Source of the DNA: OM182 bacterium MED-G28
GTDB taxonomy: Bacteria; Pseudomonadota; Gammaproteobacteria; Pseudomonadales; Pseudohongiellaceae
DNA: 64,000 bases
Direction of reading: 5' to 3'
Assembly (NCBI GenBank): GCA_002457215.1
Contig: NTJZ01000002.1
Coordinates: 62,001 to 126,000 of the forward strand
Below are positions 8,745-18,344 of this stretch, piece by piece. Numbering within the stretch: position 1 is the stretch's first letter; each line of letters begins with the position of its first letter. The position numbers were made by a program, and so were the translations under genes. Below the pieces are notes generated by a model that saw only the letters and a program-made list of their open reading frames with translations, was not told where the DNA came from and ran no database searches.

Positions 8745-9983
8745 ATGGATATCACTTCTCCTGATAACAGCTACGAGATTGTAATAGTTGGAGGAGGCAT
8801 GGTCGGTGCAAGCTTTGCCTATGCTTTAAGTCAGTCATTCGGTGGAACCTGTCCATCGATACTTGTTGTAGAGGCTTCAGCGCCGTTATCAGACAAATTT
8901 CTACAACCGAGTTTCGATGCGAGGTCTACTGCACTTTCTTTCGGTTCGCGTCAAATTTTTGAGGCATTGAATCTCTGGCAAATTCTTGAACCTCAAGTTT
9001 CAGCAATTCATGAAATCCATGTTTCTGATAAGGGCAGGTTTGGTTCAACGCAGCTAACTCGCGAAGAATTGAGTGTGGAGGCCCTGGGATATGTTGTTGA
9101 AAATGCAGACCTGGGTGCGGTACTAAATGAAAAGCTAAAGGTATCCAATCATATCGATTTCCTAATACCCGCAAGCATTCAGCAGATTTCACCTACACCG
9201 GGTGGGATGGATTTATCAATTTCGACCGAAAGCAAGCGCTTCAATGTGAGTGCAAATTTAGTGGTGCTTGCAGACGGTGGGCGCTCACCGATTTGTAAGC
9301 AATTAGGAATTGAGCAGTCCAAAGAAAGTTACCAACAACATGCAATCATTACCAATATTACATTTGAAGAACCACATAACAACATAGCATTTGAACGCTT
9401 TACTGAAAATGGTCCTTTAGCAGTTCTTCCTTTAAGAGAATTTGAAGGAGAGAATCGTTGCTCTTTGGTATGGACTACAGCAGAAAGGGAAAGCGAAAAC
9501 CTTATGGGGCTTAGTGAAAGTGGGTTAATCTCTAACCTACAAGCTAGTTTTGGCAATCGTTTGGGAAAGCTCACTAGTATTGGCGAAAAATTCTGCTTTC
9601 CGTTAAGTCTTTCTATAGCAAAGGAACAGATAAGACCGGGTCTGGTTTTGTTGGGTAATGTCGCCCACACTTTGCATCCAGTCGCAGGACAGGGCCTGAA
9701 TCTCGCTTTGCGAGACATTGACGCCTTGGTCACAATCCTAAAAACTGCGAGCGAAAATCAGCAGTCTTTTGGTAGCATGCAAACATTGCAGACTTATGTG
9801 AATTCCCAAAAATTCGATCAACAAAAGGTAATCAGTTTTACTGATGTTCTCACCAAATTATTCTCCAGTAAAAAACTTGCAAGAATTGCTACTCGCAAAT
9901 TCGGATTACTGTCTTTGGAGTTGATCCCAGCAGTAAGAAAACGCTTTGCTGAACAGGCGATGGGCTTAAGTAGAAAGTTCTAA
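8745..9983 (+). CDS. ubiH: 2-octaprenyl-6-methoxyphenol hydroxylase (UbiH family)
   Basis: GxGxxG FAD motif VIVGGGMVGASFAYAL; HVSDKGRFGSTQL; LLGNVAHTLHPVAGQGLNLALRDI; downstream of pepP. Confidence 0.92.
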   Translation: MDITSPDNSYEIVIVGGGMVGASFAYALSQSFGGTCPSILVVEASAPLSDKFLQPSFDARSTALSFGSRQIFEALNLWQILEPQVSAIHEIHVSDKGRFGSTQLTREELSVEALGYVVENADLGAVLNEKLKVSNHIDFLIPASIQQISPTPGGMDLSISTESKRFNVSANLVVLADGGRSPICKQLGIEQSKESYQQHAIITNITFEEPHNNIAFERFTENGPLAVLPLREFEGENRCSLVWTTAERESENLMGLSESGLISNLQASFGNRLGKLTSIGEKFCFPLSLSIAKEQIRPGLVLLGNVAHTLHPVAGQGLNLALRDIDALVTILKTASENQQSFGSMQTLQTYVNSQKFDQQKVISFTDVLTKLFSSKKLARIATRKFGLLSLELIPAVRKRFAEQAMGLSRKF

Positions 9984-10396
9984 CGAACTGATTCGCGGAT
10001 TTTTTCAATTCGATCTCGGTTTACGCCAAAGTCACTTTGGCCTACGCGCGACGCAGATCTGACGTGAGTGATTCTAGCCTCCGCGTCGTAGAGAAATTCG
10101 ACATCGTCAATATAGCGCATTAGACGGCTAGTGAATTCTGCGTAGAGATAATTTTCTGACTCGCCGACGATGTTCGCTTCTTCTAGCTCAACCAAAACCT
10201 GTTCAATTTGATCAAGAGTTGCAGCTATTGGCGCTATGCCATGCTCGTCGTTAGTCTCAAAGCTCGATACGCAATTAGGGGAGTCCGGGCATGCTGCAAG
10301 TCGGCCTTCTTGCACACCGATGTTCCTAGGCCGCTCTCCCATGCAGGCGGTCATTAGGGGAAGAAATGCAAGTAGGGAAAGGAAAATCCGCTTCAT
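9980..10396 (-). CDS. DUF1499-like lipoprotein
   Basis: Lipobox-like LMTAC; LAACPDSPNCVSSFE and YLYAEFTSRLMRYIDDVEFLYD...SRVGQSDFGVNRDRIEKIR, typical of DUF1499. Confidence 0.85.
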   Translation of the reverse strand: MKRIFLSLLAFLPLMTACMGERPRNIGVQEGRLAACPDSPNCVSSFETNDEHGIAPIAATLDQIEQVLVELEEANIVGESENYLYAEFTSRLMRYIDDVEFLYDAEARITHVRSASRVGQSDFGVNRDRIEKIRESVR

Positions 10397-10465
10397 CAGT
10401 TGTTGCCTTATCTCTTAGTTTTAACGTTTACTATTATTTTTCAATCCGTGACAAAAACATGTGGG

Positions 10466-10930
10466 TTAGGCAATTACACTCATACCTAACCACTCTGCGA
10501 TTAGTGCAGGCTTATCTTCGCCTTCTATTTCAACCGTAACATTGTGCTTAAGCAGATAGTGTTTTGGTTTTTTTTCTTCTGCGCTGACTAATTCAAACCT
10601 GGCGCGAATTTTGTTGTTAACCTTAACCGGGTTTACAAATCGTACTTTATCCAAGCCGTAATTAATGCCCATCACAGAGTCTGCAATTTTTAGTCCGCCG
10701 CCCATGGAACTCAACTTGCTTAATAACGATAGTGTTAAGAAACCGTGTGCAATTGTGGCTCCAAAAGGAGTCTGAGCAGCACGCTCTTCATCAATATGGA
10801 TGTACTGGAAGTCACCTGTCGCCTCAGCAAAGTTATTAATGCGTTCTTGGTCCACTTCAAACCAGTCCGTAAGACCTACTTCTTTGCCAATGTAATCGTT
10901 TAATTGATCTGTGCTGACAACATTGCTCAT
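10466..10930 (-). CDS. MaoC family (R)-hydratase/dehydratase
   Basis: WFEVDQERINNFAEATGDFQYIHIDEERAAQTPFGATIAHGFLTLSLL hot-dog signature. Start set at the internal Met (MSNVVSTDQ) rather than 11005. Confidence 0.9.
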   Translation of the reverse strand: MSNVVSTDQLNDYIGKEVGLTDWFEVDQERINNFAEATGDFQYIHIDEERAAQTPFGATIAHGFLTLSLLSKLSSMGGGLKIADSVMGINYGLDKVRFVNPVKVNNKIRARFELVSAEEKKPKHYLLKHNVTVEIEGEDKPALIAEWLGMSVIA

Positions 10931-11050
10931 AATACATCTTCTCCAGGCGGTGGTTGTTTCAACTGAGCGCAGCAGTCTACCAACAATTCTGTCACCGTGA
11001 AACAATTTGAAGTTAGGGACTTCGAGCTCTGACGCTTATAATAAGGGCCT

Positions 11051-12283
11051 ATGACATCTCATCAAAATCTTGAGTTTGACATCGTAATAGTAGGCGGCGG
11101 TATGGTCGGTGCCACTATGGCATCCCTGCTGCGCAGCATGTCTTTGCGCATAGCGTTGATAGACCGAGCTAAATTTGATGAAGATCAGTTTAGCCTACAA
11201 TTGGAGACTTCAAAATTCGATCCTCGGGTAAGCGCACTTACTTCCGCTACTAAAAGAATTTTTGAAGAATTGGATTTGTGGAAGGATATTCAAGCAGTTC
11301 GGAGTTGTGATTATCAAAATATGCATGTTTGGGATGCAGATGGAACTGGCAGTATCAGTTTTTCATCTAATGCGCTCGACCAATCAGAATTGGGAACAAT
11401 TGTAGAAAATTCCGTTTTAACGGCTGCTCTTTATAAAAAAATAGTTCACCAAGAAAATCTTACGGTGCTAGCGCCATTTAGTATTGATAAATTAGAAATT
11501 AATGATAGCGGCTCTACTTTAACTACTGAGTGTGGAACCACTATTGTAACAAGGCTGATAATCGCAGCAGATGGAGCAAATTCAAAGGTCCGCGAACTCA
11601 GTGAATTTGATACACGGGAATGGAATTACGATCATCACGCGATTGTTACCACTGTAAAAACTGAAAAAAAACATAAACTAACTGCTCTGCAAAGGTTTAT
11701 CGAGACCGGCCCATTAGCTTTTCTACCTCTGAGCATAAACGCAAATGATAGTGAACAAAATTATTGTTCTATCGTTTGGTCTTCAATTCCAGATCGAGCA
11801 GAAGAACTCATCTCCCTTAACGATGAAGCATTCTGTCTCGAGTTAGGTCGCTCTATAGAGTATCGTTTAGGGACAATAGAATGGTGTGATAAACGTTTTG
11901 CATTCCCCTTAAGGCAGCGCCATGCCATCGATTATGTAAAACCCAATGTCGTTCTAATTGGTGATGCTGCCCATAGCATTCATCCTTTGGCAGGGCAGGG
12001 GGTAAACCTTGGCTTTATGGATGCTGCCGTACTTGCTAACGAACTTTTACATGGCAGTGAGATCGGCAGAGAGTTAAATGATTTAATGGTATTGAAACGA
12101 TATCAACGCAAACGAATCGGCCAAAATTTAGGCATGATGTGGATGATGGAAGGGTTTAAACATTTGTTTGCAGAACAGGCATTGCCAGTTCGGTGGTTAC
12201 GCAACATTGGTATGAACGGTGTGGACAATCTATCTGTAGTGAAAAACCACCTGGTAAGAAGAGCCATGGGGCTGGATTGGTAG
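11051..12283 (+). CDS. ubiI: UbiH/UbiI/VisC family FAD-dependent hydroxylase
   Basis: VIVGGGMVGATMASLL; DPRVSALTSATKRIFEELDLW; VVLIGDAAHSIHPLAGQGVNLGFMD. Confidence 0.87.
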   Translation: MTSHQNLEFDIVIVGGGMVGATMASLLRSMSLRIALIDRAKFDEDQFSLQLETSKFDPRVSALTSATKRIFEELDLWKDIQAVRSCDYQNMHVWDADGTGSISFSSNALDQSELGTIVENSVLTAALYKKIVHQENLTVLAPFSIDKLEINDSGSTLTTECGTTIVTRLIIAADGANSKVRELSEFDTREWNYDHHAIVTTVKTEKKHKLTALQRFIETGPLAFLPLSINANDSEQNYCSIVWSSIPDRAEELISLNDEAFCLELGRSIEYRLGTIEWCDKRFAFPLRQRHAIDYVKPNVVLIGDAAHSIHPLAGQGVNLGFMDAAVLANELLHGSEIGRELNDLMVLKRYQRKRIGQNLGMMWMMEGFKHLFAEQALPVRWLRNIGMNGVDNLSVVKNHLVRRAMGLDW

Positions 12284-12970
12284 TTAGCGGTGGCCCTCAC
12301 CTTGCAGCGTATTCAATATTGCGTTTACGGTCATCCTCAAGTGGTTACGAATAAGTCCCTCCGCCTGTTCATGATTAACTAGTGAGCAGGCCTCCGGCCA
12401 GCCCTGAAAGGCAACAGCGGCTTTAATGGAGCCAGATTTTTTTAGGGCAACCAATCCATGCAATTGGGCCCAAACCAACAAAGAAGTGTTAACTACTTTC
12501 TCATCAGAAACAGGCACATTGTACTTATCATAAATTTCTAGGATTAGCTTTCTTGTTCGCACTAGGGTGCGACAAGAAAGCTCTACCAATTCAGGATTCG
12601 ACCATTCCATGGGAAAGATGTAACTAAATAGGAACTGGAAGCGCGAGGGATAATCCTGAGAGAAATAATAATAAACTATACAAACCTCTAACAAATCTTG
12701 TTCTGGGTCATTAGTACGGTTACATCTGCTTTCGAAAAACTTATTGAACTCATCATAGAGACGAATCTTAATTTCCAACATCAAAGCATCTTTATTTGGA
12801 AAATGGTTGTATACCGCTGATGGAGTTATACCCACTTCTTTGGCTAAGCTTCTCAGCGAAAGCAATTCAACTTCATTAGAATCGATGAGTTTCACTGCTA
12901 CATCGATGAGCGATTCTTTCACATTTCCGTGATGGTAGTGCTGTTGAGGCTTATTTTCGTCTGGCTGCAT
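12284..12970 (-). CDS. TetR/AcrR family transcriptional regulator
   Basis: N-terminal HTH: LIDVAVKLIDSNEVELLSLRSLAKEVGITPSAVYNHFPNKDALMLEI. Confidence 0.92.
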   Translation of the reverse strand: MQPDENKPQQHYHHGNVKESLIDVAVKLIDSNEVELLSLRSLAKEVGITPSAVYNHFPNKDALMLEIKIRLYDEFNKFFESRCNRTNDPEQDLLEVCIVYYYFSQDYPSRFQFLFSYIFPMEWSNPELVELSCRTLVRTRKLILEIYDKYNVPVSDEKVVNTSLLVWAQLHGLVALKKSGSIKAAVAFQGWPEACSLVNHEQAEGLIRNHLRMTVNAILNTLQGEGHR

Positions 12971-13255
12971 TGTTATTTTGTTCTTGCTTTTTGTTATAGG
13001 TTGCTCAATGGGAGTTTTTTGGTGTCTTAGGGCTAATCATCCAATCAGGTTTCACTAAATTTTTGGGATAGCGTAATCTGTATATTAACCGCATAAAGTT
13101 TACGATGTTCATATAGATTATTGAATTATAAATATATAAAAAATCCTTATTTTATAATTTCTTATGAAGATTTCTTAAAGTCAGTCGATACTATTCCTTG
13201 CAAACGTTGACTACCCTAAATTAGGGCATTCCAGCAGTATGGAGCGGTATTTGGC

Positions 13256-13444
13256 ATGACTAAGGCAACAAAATTCCCTTTCGATCTGGATCTAAGTACT
13301 CTGGACACAGGAAGTATTACAAATATCCTCAATGATATTGAACAGCATATGCCACTAATGGAAAGCGAGAAAGACAAAACTCAGCTCCTTCAGGTGAAGG
13401 AATTTTTCGAGGAAGAACTTAAACTAGTCAAGCGCCTCCACTAA
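13256..13444 (+). CDS. Small hypothetical protein (62 aa)
   Basis: ATG ORF in a long intergenic region, acidic/helical (MTKATKFPFDLDLSTLDTGSITNILNDIEQHM); terminator-like hairpin downstream. Confidence 0.55.
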   Translation: MTKATKFPFDLDLSTLDTGSITNILNDIEQHMPLMESEKDKTQLLQVKEFFEEELKLVKRLH

Positions 13445-13543
13445 AACTTTCATAACAGCCCTCTTCATTTCCGAAAACAACTTTGTTTGATTTTAGTCGC
13501 GACTGAGGTGCCGCTTGTTGAAGTTTGAATTAGCTAAAATACT

Positions 13544-13576
13544 AAAACCCGGCCATTCACATGATCGGGTTTTTTG
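13544..13576 (+). terminator. Rho-independent terminator candidate
   Basis: AAAACCCGgccattcacatgatCGGGTTTTTTG: inverted repeat with T tract. Confidence 0.7.
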
Positions 13577-13674
13577 TTGTGTTAGACTTCCCTCCTCTTT
13601 TTTTATGAAGTACTCAGTAGGTTTTTGTCTTTACTTTGCTTCTGTCTTTATGACTACCAACTAATGAGAACGCA

Positions 13675-15516
13675 TTGATCGATCAAGTTAACAATCAAGA
13701 GCCGCCAAGTTCGGTACGAAAGTTTTTTTCTGTTTTTCAATACAGCCGTGTTGCACTTGAAATTGTTTGGAGCACTAGCGCCGCACTTACTATGGCGATG
13801 GCTTTCTCTACGCTTGTTTCTGGAGTTCTACCAGCTGCCATCGCGTCGGTGGGTGGACTATTCGTCGACGCAGTAGCTTCCGCATTTCAGCAAGATAGTG
13901 CAGCCGCTGAACAAGCCCGCGATGATGTTTTATTCTATGTATTTCTAGAATTGGGACTAGTTGTCTTCATGACAGGAGCTCAACGCTTGAATACTATTTG
14001 TCAATCAATTCTTCGGGTGTTGCTCGGAAATAAGATTAACGTAATGATTTTAGAAAAAGCTTTAACGTTGGAGTTAGCACATTTCGAAGATGCCGAGTAC
14101 TATGACAAGCTAGTGCGCGCGAGAAGAGAGGCATCAAGCCGTCCACTTTCTCTGGTGATTAAAACCTTTGATCTTCTCAGGGACTTAATTGCATTAATTA
14201 CTATTGGTATTTTTCTTTTTCAATTTTCAGTTTGGGCAGTTGCTCTGCTCGCTATTGCAGGGATCCCTGCGTTTCTTGCCGAAGCAAAATTTTCAGGTGA
14301 AGCCTTTCGGATTCACCGACGCCGTTCTGCAGAACGGCGGATGCAGATTTATTTGGAAATGGTGTTAACCAGAGAAGATGGTGTTAAAGAAGTAAAGCTC
14401 TTACAGCTGGGCAAGCTTTTCCTAAAACGCTATGTGGATATTTTTCGGAGTATGTATAAAGAAGATAGAAACCTTGTGCTTCGAAGAGGATTCTGGGGTT
14501 ATGTGCTAGGGCTGCTCGCTAGTTCTGCTTTCTACTTTGCTTATGGTTGGGTTGGTTTCGCTACGATTGCGGGCGCTATTACTATTGGACAAATGACGAT
14601 GTACATCGCGCAATTCCGATTAGGGCAGAATGCAGTCACCAACAGTCTTACTGCGATTAATGGCATGTATGAAGATAATCTATATTTATCAAACCTTACT
14701 GAGTATTTAGAACACAAAGTTCCGGAACAAACTGGTACTGAAACTTTAGGATTTGATCGAGATGATGGTATTCGATTTGAAGATGTGAGTTTCTCTTACC
14801 CAGGAAGTGAGATACCTGCATTAAATAAAGTCTCATTACATATTAAGCCCGGGGAATCATTGGCTATTGTTGGAGAAAATGGAAGTGGTAAAACTACTCT
14901 TATAAAGTTGTTAACTCGTCTTTACTCGCCAAGTAAAGGGAGAATATTTCTGGAAGGGCTAGAGCTCAAAGAATGGGACATAGAAACATTAAGACAAAAG
15001 ATCGGCGTGATATTTCAGGACTTTGCGCGTTATCAGTTAATTGTGGGTGAAAATATAGGCATAGGCGATGTCGATGAAATTGAAAAAGACCCTTTAATAG
15101 AAGAGGCGGCAAAGAAAGGGATGGCTGACGTTTTTGTTAGAGACTTGCCAAGATCTTATAAAACTCAGTTGGGTACATGGTTTAAAGATGGCAAAGAACT
15201 TTCAGGCGGACAATGGCAGAAGATAGCTTTGTCTCGAGCCTTCATGCGCAGTAAAGCCGACATCCTCATCTTGGATGAACCAACCGCAGCAATTGATGCT
15301 AAAGCAGAGGCTGAGATTTTTAGCCATTTCGGTGATCTTACTGACAATAAGATTTCAATAATTATCTCTCATCGCTTTTCTACAGTTCGCAGGGCGGATC
15401 ATATAATCGTTTTAGAAAAAGGTGAGATACAGGAAGAAGGAAGCCATAGTGAGCTACTGGATAAAGAAGGTCACTATGCCACACTTTTCCGCCTACAAGC
15501 TCAAGGCTATCAGTAA
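13675..15516 (+). CDS. ABC transporter, fused permease/ATP-binding exporter
   Basis: N-terminal TM region; Walker A GENGSGKTTL, signature LSGGQWQKIALSRAFM, Walker B ILILDEPTAAID, H-loop IISHRFSTV; TTG start. Confidence 0.92.
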   Translation: MIDQVNNQEPPSSVRKFFSVFQYSRVALEIVWSTSAALTMAMAFSTLVSGVLPAAIASVGGLFVDAVASAFQQDSAAAEQARDDVLFYVFLELGLVVFMTGAQRLNTICQSILRVLLGNKINVMILEKALTLELAHFEDAEYYDKLVRARREASSRPLSLVIKTFDLLRDLIALITIGIFLFQFSVWAVALLAIAGIPAFLAEAKFSGEAFRIHRRRSAERRMQIYLEMVLTREDGVKEVKLLQLGKLFLKRYVDIFRSMYKEDRNLVLRRGFWGYVLGLLASSAFYFAYGWVGFATIAGAITIGQMTMYIAQFRLGQNAVTNSLTAINGMYEDNLYLSNLTEYLEHKVPEQTGTETLGFDRDDGIRFEDVSFSYPGSEIPALNKVSLHIKPGESLAIVGENGSGKTTLIKLLTRLYSPSKGRIFLEGLELKEWDIETLRQKIGVIFQDFARYQLIVGENIGIGDVDEIEKDPLIEEAAKKGMADVFVRDLPRSYKTQLGTWFKDGKELSGGQWQKIALSRAFMRSKADILILDEPTAAIDAKAEAEIFSHFGDLTDNKISIIISHRFSTVRRADHIIVLEKGEIQEEGSHSELLDKEGHYATLFRLQAQGYQ

Positions 15517-15689
15517 CATAATTGAGTGATACTCAATTTAGCGGGAATAAGAATGAAAAGCCCAACTTTTTATTCTGTTGCAGTGTTTATTACATATTTC
15601 ATTGGTAGAGTTCTATTCGGACCGTTTAATATAATCCCCGCAAAAACCACTTTGGATTAGAACTAATCAAGAGAAACCGTCGGTCAATT

Positions 15690-16076
15690 ATGAATTCACA
15701 AAAACCGCAGCGGAAAAATGCTGGTGATCCTACAATTACTCCAGATCTTGCTAAAAGGCCCAACTTCAGTATTCCTCTGAAAAAAATTTCTCGAGCACGT
15801 ATTCGGCTCATTGTTTGTCTATGGACGCTGCCGGTGTACATGTTCACCGTCTGGGTTTTACTTAGTAATCGGCAACCTGTAGATCTGTTCATGTTTTTCT
15901 ATTTTAGTTTGTGTGCAGCTTTTTGGTTGGACATGGCGCGGCGAAAATGCCCGGCGTGCTCGCGGCAGTTTTATGTAAAATCCATATTGTTAAATTTGAT
16001 GTCGCGGAAATGCCTACACTGCGGCTTAGATATCCATACCACAACAAGTAATAGTGAAGAGAAACCGATCATCTAG
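15690..16076 (+). CDS. Hypothetical membrane protein with C-terminal CxxC...CxxC zinc-ribbon-like motif
   Basis: Hydrophobic segments followed by RRKCPACSRQFYVKSILLNLMSRKCLHCGLDI. Confidence 0.65.
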   Translation: MNSQKPQRKNAGDPTITPDLAKRPNFSIPLKKISRARIRLIVCLWTLPVYMFTVWVLLSNRQPVDLFMFFYFSLCAAFWLDMARRKCPACSRQFYVKSILLNLMSRKCLHCGLDIHTTTSNSEEKPII

Positions 16077-16254
16077 TGCTTAGTTGGAATGAGCCGACGC
16101 AGCTCCTATTGGTTGGCATATATGCCACACTCCTTGCTTCAAGTATTTTAAAGTCTCATGCTTCTCAATAGTTGTAATTCTCAGTTAGTTTGTTGCAGCT
16201 TTTTTTCGAGGGAGCATCTGATACTCTTCTTGTATTAAGAATTAGGAGAAACAA

Positions 16255-18177
16255 ATGTCATCAGATAGCAGCGATGCGTTTAACAAAGACTACGCTTTAT
16301 CTCTTGAAGATCCCGCTGCCTTTTGGGGATCCGCGGCCGAAGAGATTGATTGGACCAAAAAGCCGGGTATGGTTTTAGATACTAGTGAAAGTCCTCACGG
16401 GCGCTGGTTCATCGATGGGGAGTTAAATACTTGCTTTAACGCAGTAGATCGACATGTAAAAGCTGGTCGTGGCGATGTTACAGCTCTTATCTATGACAGC
16501 CCAGTGACTGGTAATACTGTCAAGAAAGTATCTTTTTTTGAACTTCAGGATAAAACCGCGAAGTTTGCAGGAGTGCTTAAATCTCTCGATGTAAAGAAAG
16601 GCGATCGAGTCATTATTTACATGCCTATGATTCCAGAGACTGTAATAGCGATGTTGGCATGTGCTCGGATTGGAGCAATCCATGGTGTTGTTTTCGGAGG
16701 ATTCGCTTCGAATGAATTAGCAGTGCGCATAGATGATGCAAAACCAAAAGTAATCGTAACCGCTTCTTGTGGCGTCGAAGTAAATCGCATTATCCCCTAT
16801 ATGCCACTTTTAAATGGAGCGATAGATCTCGCAACCCATAAGCCAGCATCGGTAATTGTGGCACAACGACCAGAAGAAAAAGCTAAACTTATTGAAGGCA
16901 GAGATATTAGTTGGGAATCGGCGATGACAACCGCATTGCCAGTAGGTTGCGTAGCACTCAAATCAACAGACCCTTTGTACATACTCTACACATCAGGTAC
17001 GACTGGCGTGCCGAAGGGTGTTGTTCGAGATAATGGCGGCCATGCAGTTGCGCTAAATTGGACAATGAAATCCATTTACAATGTCGAAGCAGGTGATGTG
17101 TATTGGGCTGCCTCCGATGTGGGATGGGTAGTAGGTCACTCCTATATTGTCTATGGGCCGCTGCTAAAAGGGTGCACTACGATTTTGTTCGAGGGCAAAC
17201 CCGTTGGCACGCCGGATGCGGGGGTGTTCTGGCGAGTTATTGCGGAGCATAAAGTGAAGGCAATGTTTACCGCGCCTACTGCTTTTCGTGCTATCAAGAA
17301 AGAAGATCCAGATGCCAAACTATTGCAGCAGTATGATTTAAGCAATTTCGAAATTTTGTTTCTTGCGGGTGAACGAACTGATCCTGATACACTGTTCTGG
17401 GCTCAGGAAAAATTGAGCAGGCCGGTCATAGATCATTGGTGGCAAACAGAGACTGGTTGGTCAATTGCAGCAAACTGCATGGGCTATGGAATGATGCCGA
17501 TAAAAGCTGGTTCGCCAACGAAGCCTGTGCCAGGTTGGGAGCTCGATGTTCTAGATGAGCAATGCAATCCACTTCCTGCAGGCGAAGTTGGGGCACTTTG
17601 CGGCAAGTTACCTATGCCTCCAGGCTCTATGCTGACTCTTTGGAAGGCGCCAGACCGATTCATTGAAAGTTACTTTGTAGAGTTTCCAGGCTATTACAAA
17701 ACTGCTGACGCCGGTTTCATTGATGAAGAGGGTTATGTCTTTGTAATGAGTCGTACCGATGACATTATTAATATTGCAGGCCATCGATTATCAACAGGAG
17801 GAATGGAAGAGGTCTTAACCTGCCACCCTGACGTAGCTGAGAGTGCGGTGATTGGTGTGGCAGATCAACTCAAAGGTCAATTGCCCGTTGGTTTTCTCGT
17901 ATTGAAATCAGGCGCACTAAAGGAAGGCGAAGACATCGTTGCGGAATGTGTAAAATTAGTCCGGGACCAGATAGGTCCGGTCGCATCTTTTAAGCAAGCT
18001 GTCATTGTCGACCGCCTGCCTAAAACTCGATCTGGGAAAATTTTGCGTGGGACCATGCAGAAAATCGCAGACAATGAGGAATATCGGATGCCAGCAACTA
18101 TTGAGGACCCATTGATACTCGATGAAATTGATAAGGCTCTCCAATCTATAGGGCTATCCAGTGCCAGGATCTGTTAG
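16255..18177 (+). CDS. prpE: Propionyl-CoA synthetase-like AMP-forming acyl-CoA synthetase
   Basis: ILYTSGTTGVPKGVVRDNGGHAVAL, VYWAASDVGWVVGHSYIVYGPLL, DHWWQTETGWSI, KTRSGKILRGTMQKIAD; length 640 aa; RBS aggagaaac. Confidence 0.9.
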   Translation: MSSDSSDAFNKDYALSLEDPAAFWGSAAEEIDWTKKPGMVLDTSESPHGRWFIDGELNTCFNAVDRHVKAGRGDVTALIYDSPVTGNTVKKVSFFELQDKTAKFAGVLKSLDVKKGDRVIIYMPMIPETVIAMLACARIGAIHGVVFGGFASNELAVRIDDAKPKVIVTASCGVEVNRIIPYMPLLNGAIDLATHKPASVIVAQRPEEKAKLIEGRDISWESAMTTALPVGCVALKSTDPLYILYTSGTTGVPKGVVRDNGGHAVALNWTMKSIYNVEAGDVYWAASDVGWVVGHSYIVYGPLLKGCTTILFEGKPVGTPDAGVFWRVIAEHKVKAMFTAPTAFRAIKKEDPDAKLLQQYDLSNFEILFLAGERTDPDTLFWAQEKLSRPVIDHWWQTETGWSIAANCMGYGMMPIKAGSPTKPVPGWELDVLDEQCNPLPAGEVGALCGKLPMPPGSMLTLWKAPDRFIESYFVEFPGYYKTADAGFIDEEGYVFVMSRTDDIINIAGHRLSTGGMEEVLTCHPDVAESAVIGVADQLKGQLPVGFLVLKSGALKEGEDIVAECVKLVRDQIGPVASFKQAVIVDRLPKTRSGKILRGTMQKIADNEEYRMPATIEDPLILDEIDKALQSIGLSSARIC

Positions 18178-18344
18178 GTTTCAGTACCTATATTCAATGT
18201 TGGCTTAGCATTAAGATTTTTGGGTAAATCGCTATCACCCCTATCCCATTGGGCTTCCATAGGGAGCCATCTGGCAAAGAGGGAGAGGAAAATGAACAGC
18301 TGCAGGGAATTTTCTTGTAAGGCTTAGTATTATTTGGTCAGTAT

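Noticed and set aside
9329-9733. 134-aa minus-strand ORF inside ubiH
   Set aside because: Antisense to a confident UbiH CDS; Ser/Lys/Pro-rich shadow sequence without recognisable features.
8745-12283. ubiH and ubiI similarity as a recent tandem duplication
   Set aside because: The two proteins are clearly divergent members of the ubiquinone hydroxylase family that normally co-occur; not a novel repeat.
13081-13200. Very AT-rich stretch considered as a mobile-element scar or att site
   Set aside because: No terminal repeats, integrase or tRNA nearby; consistent with an ordinary promoter region.
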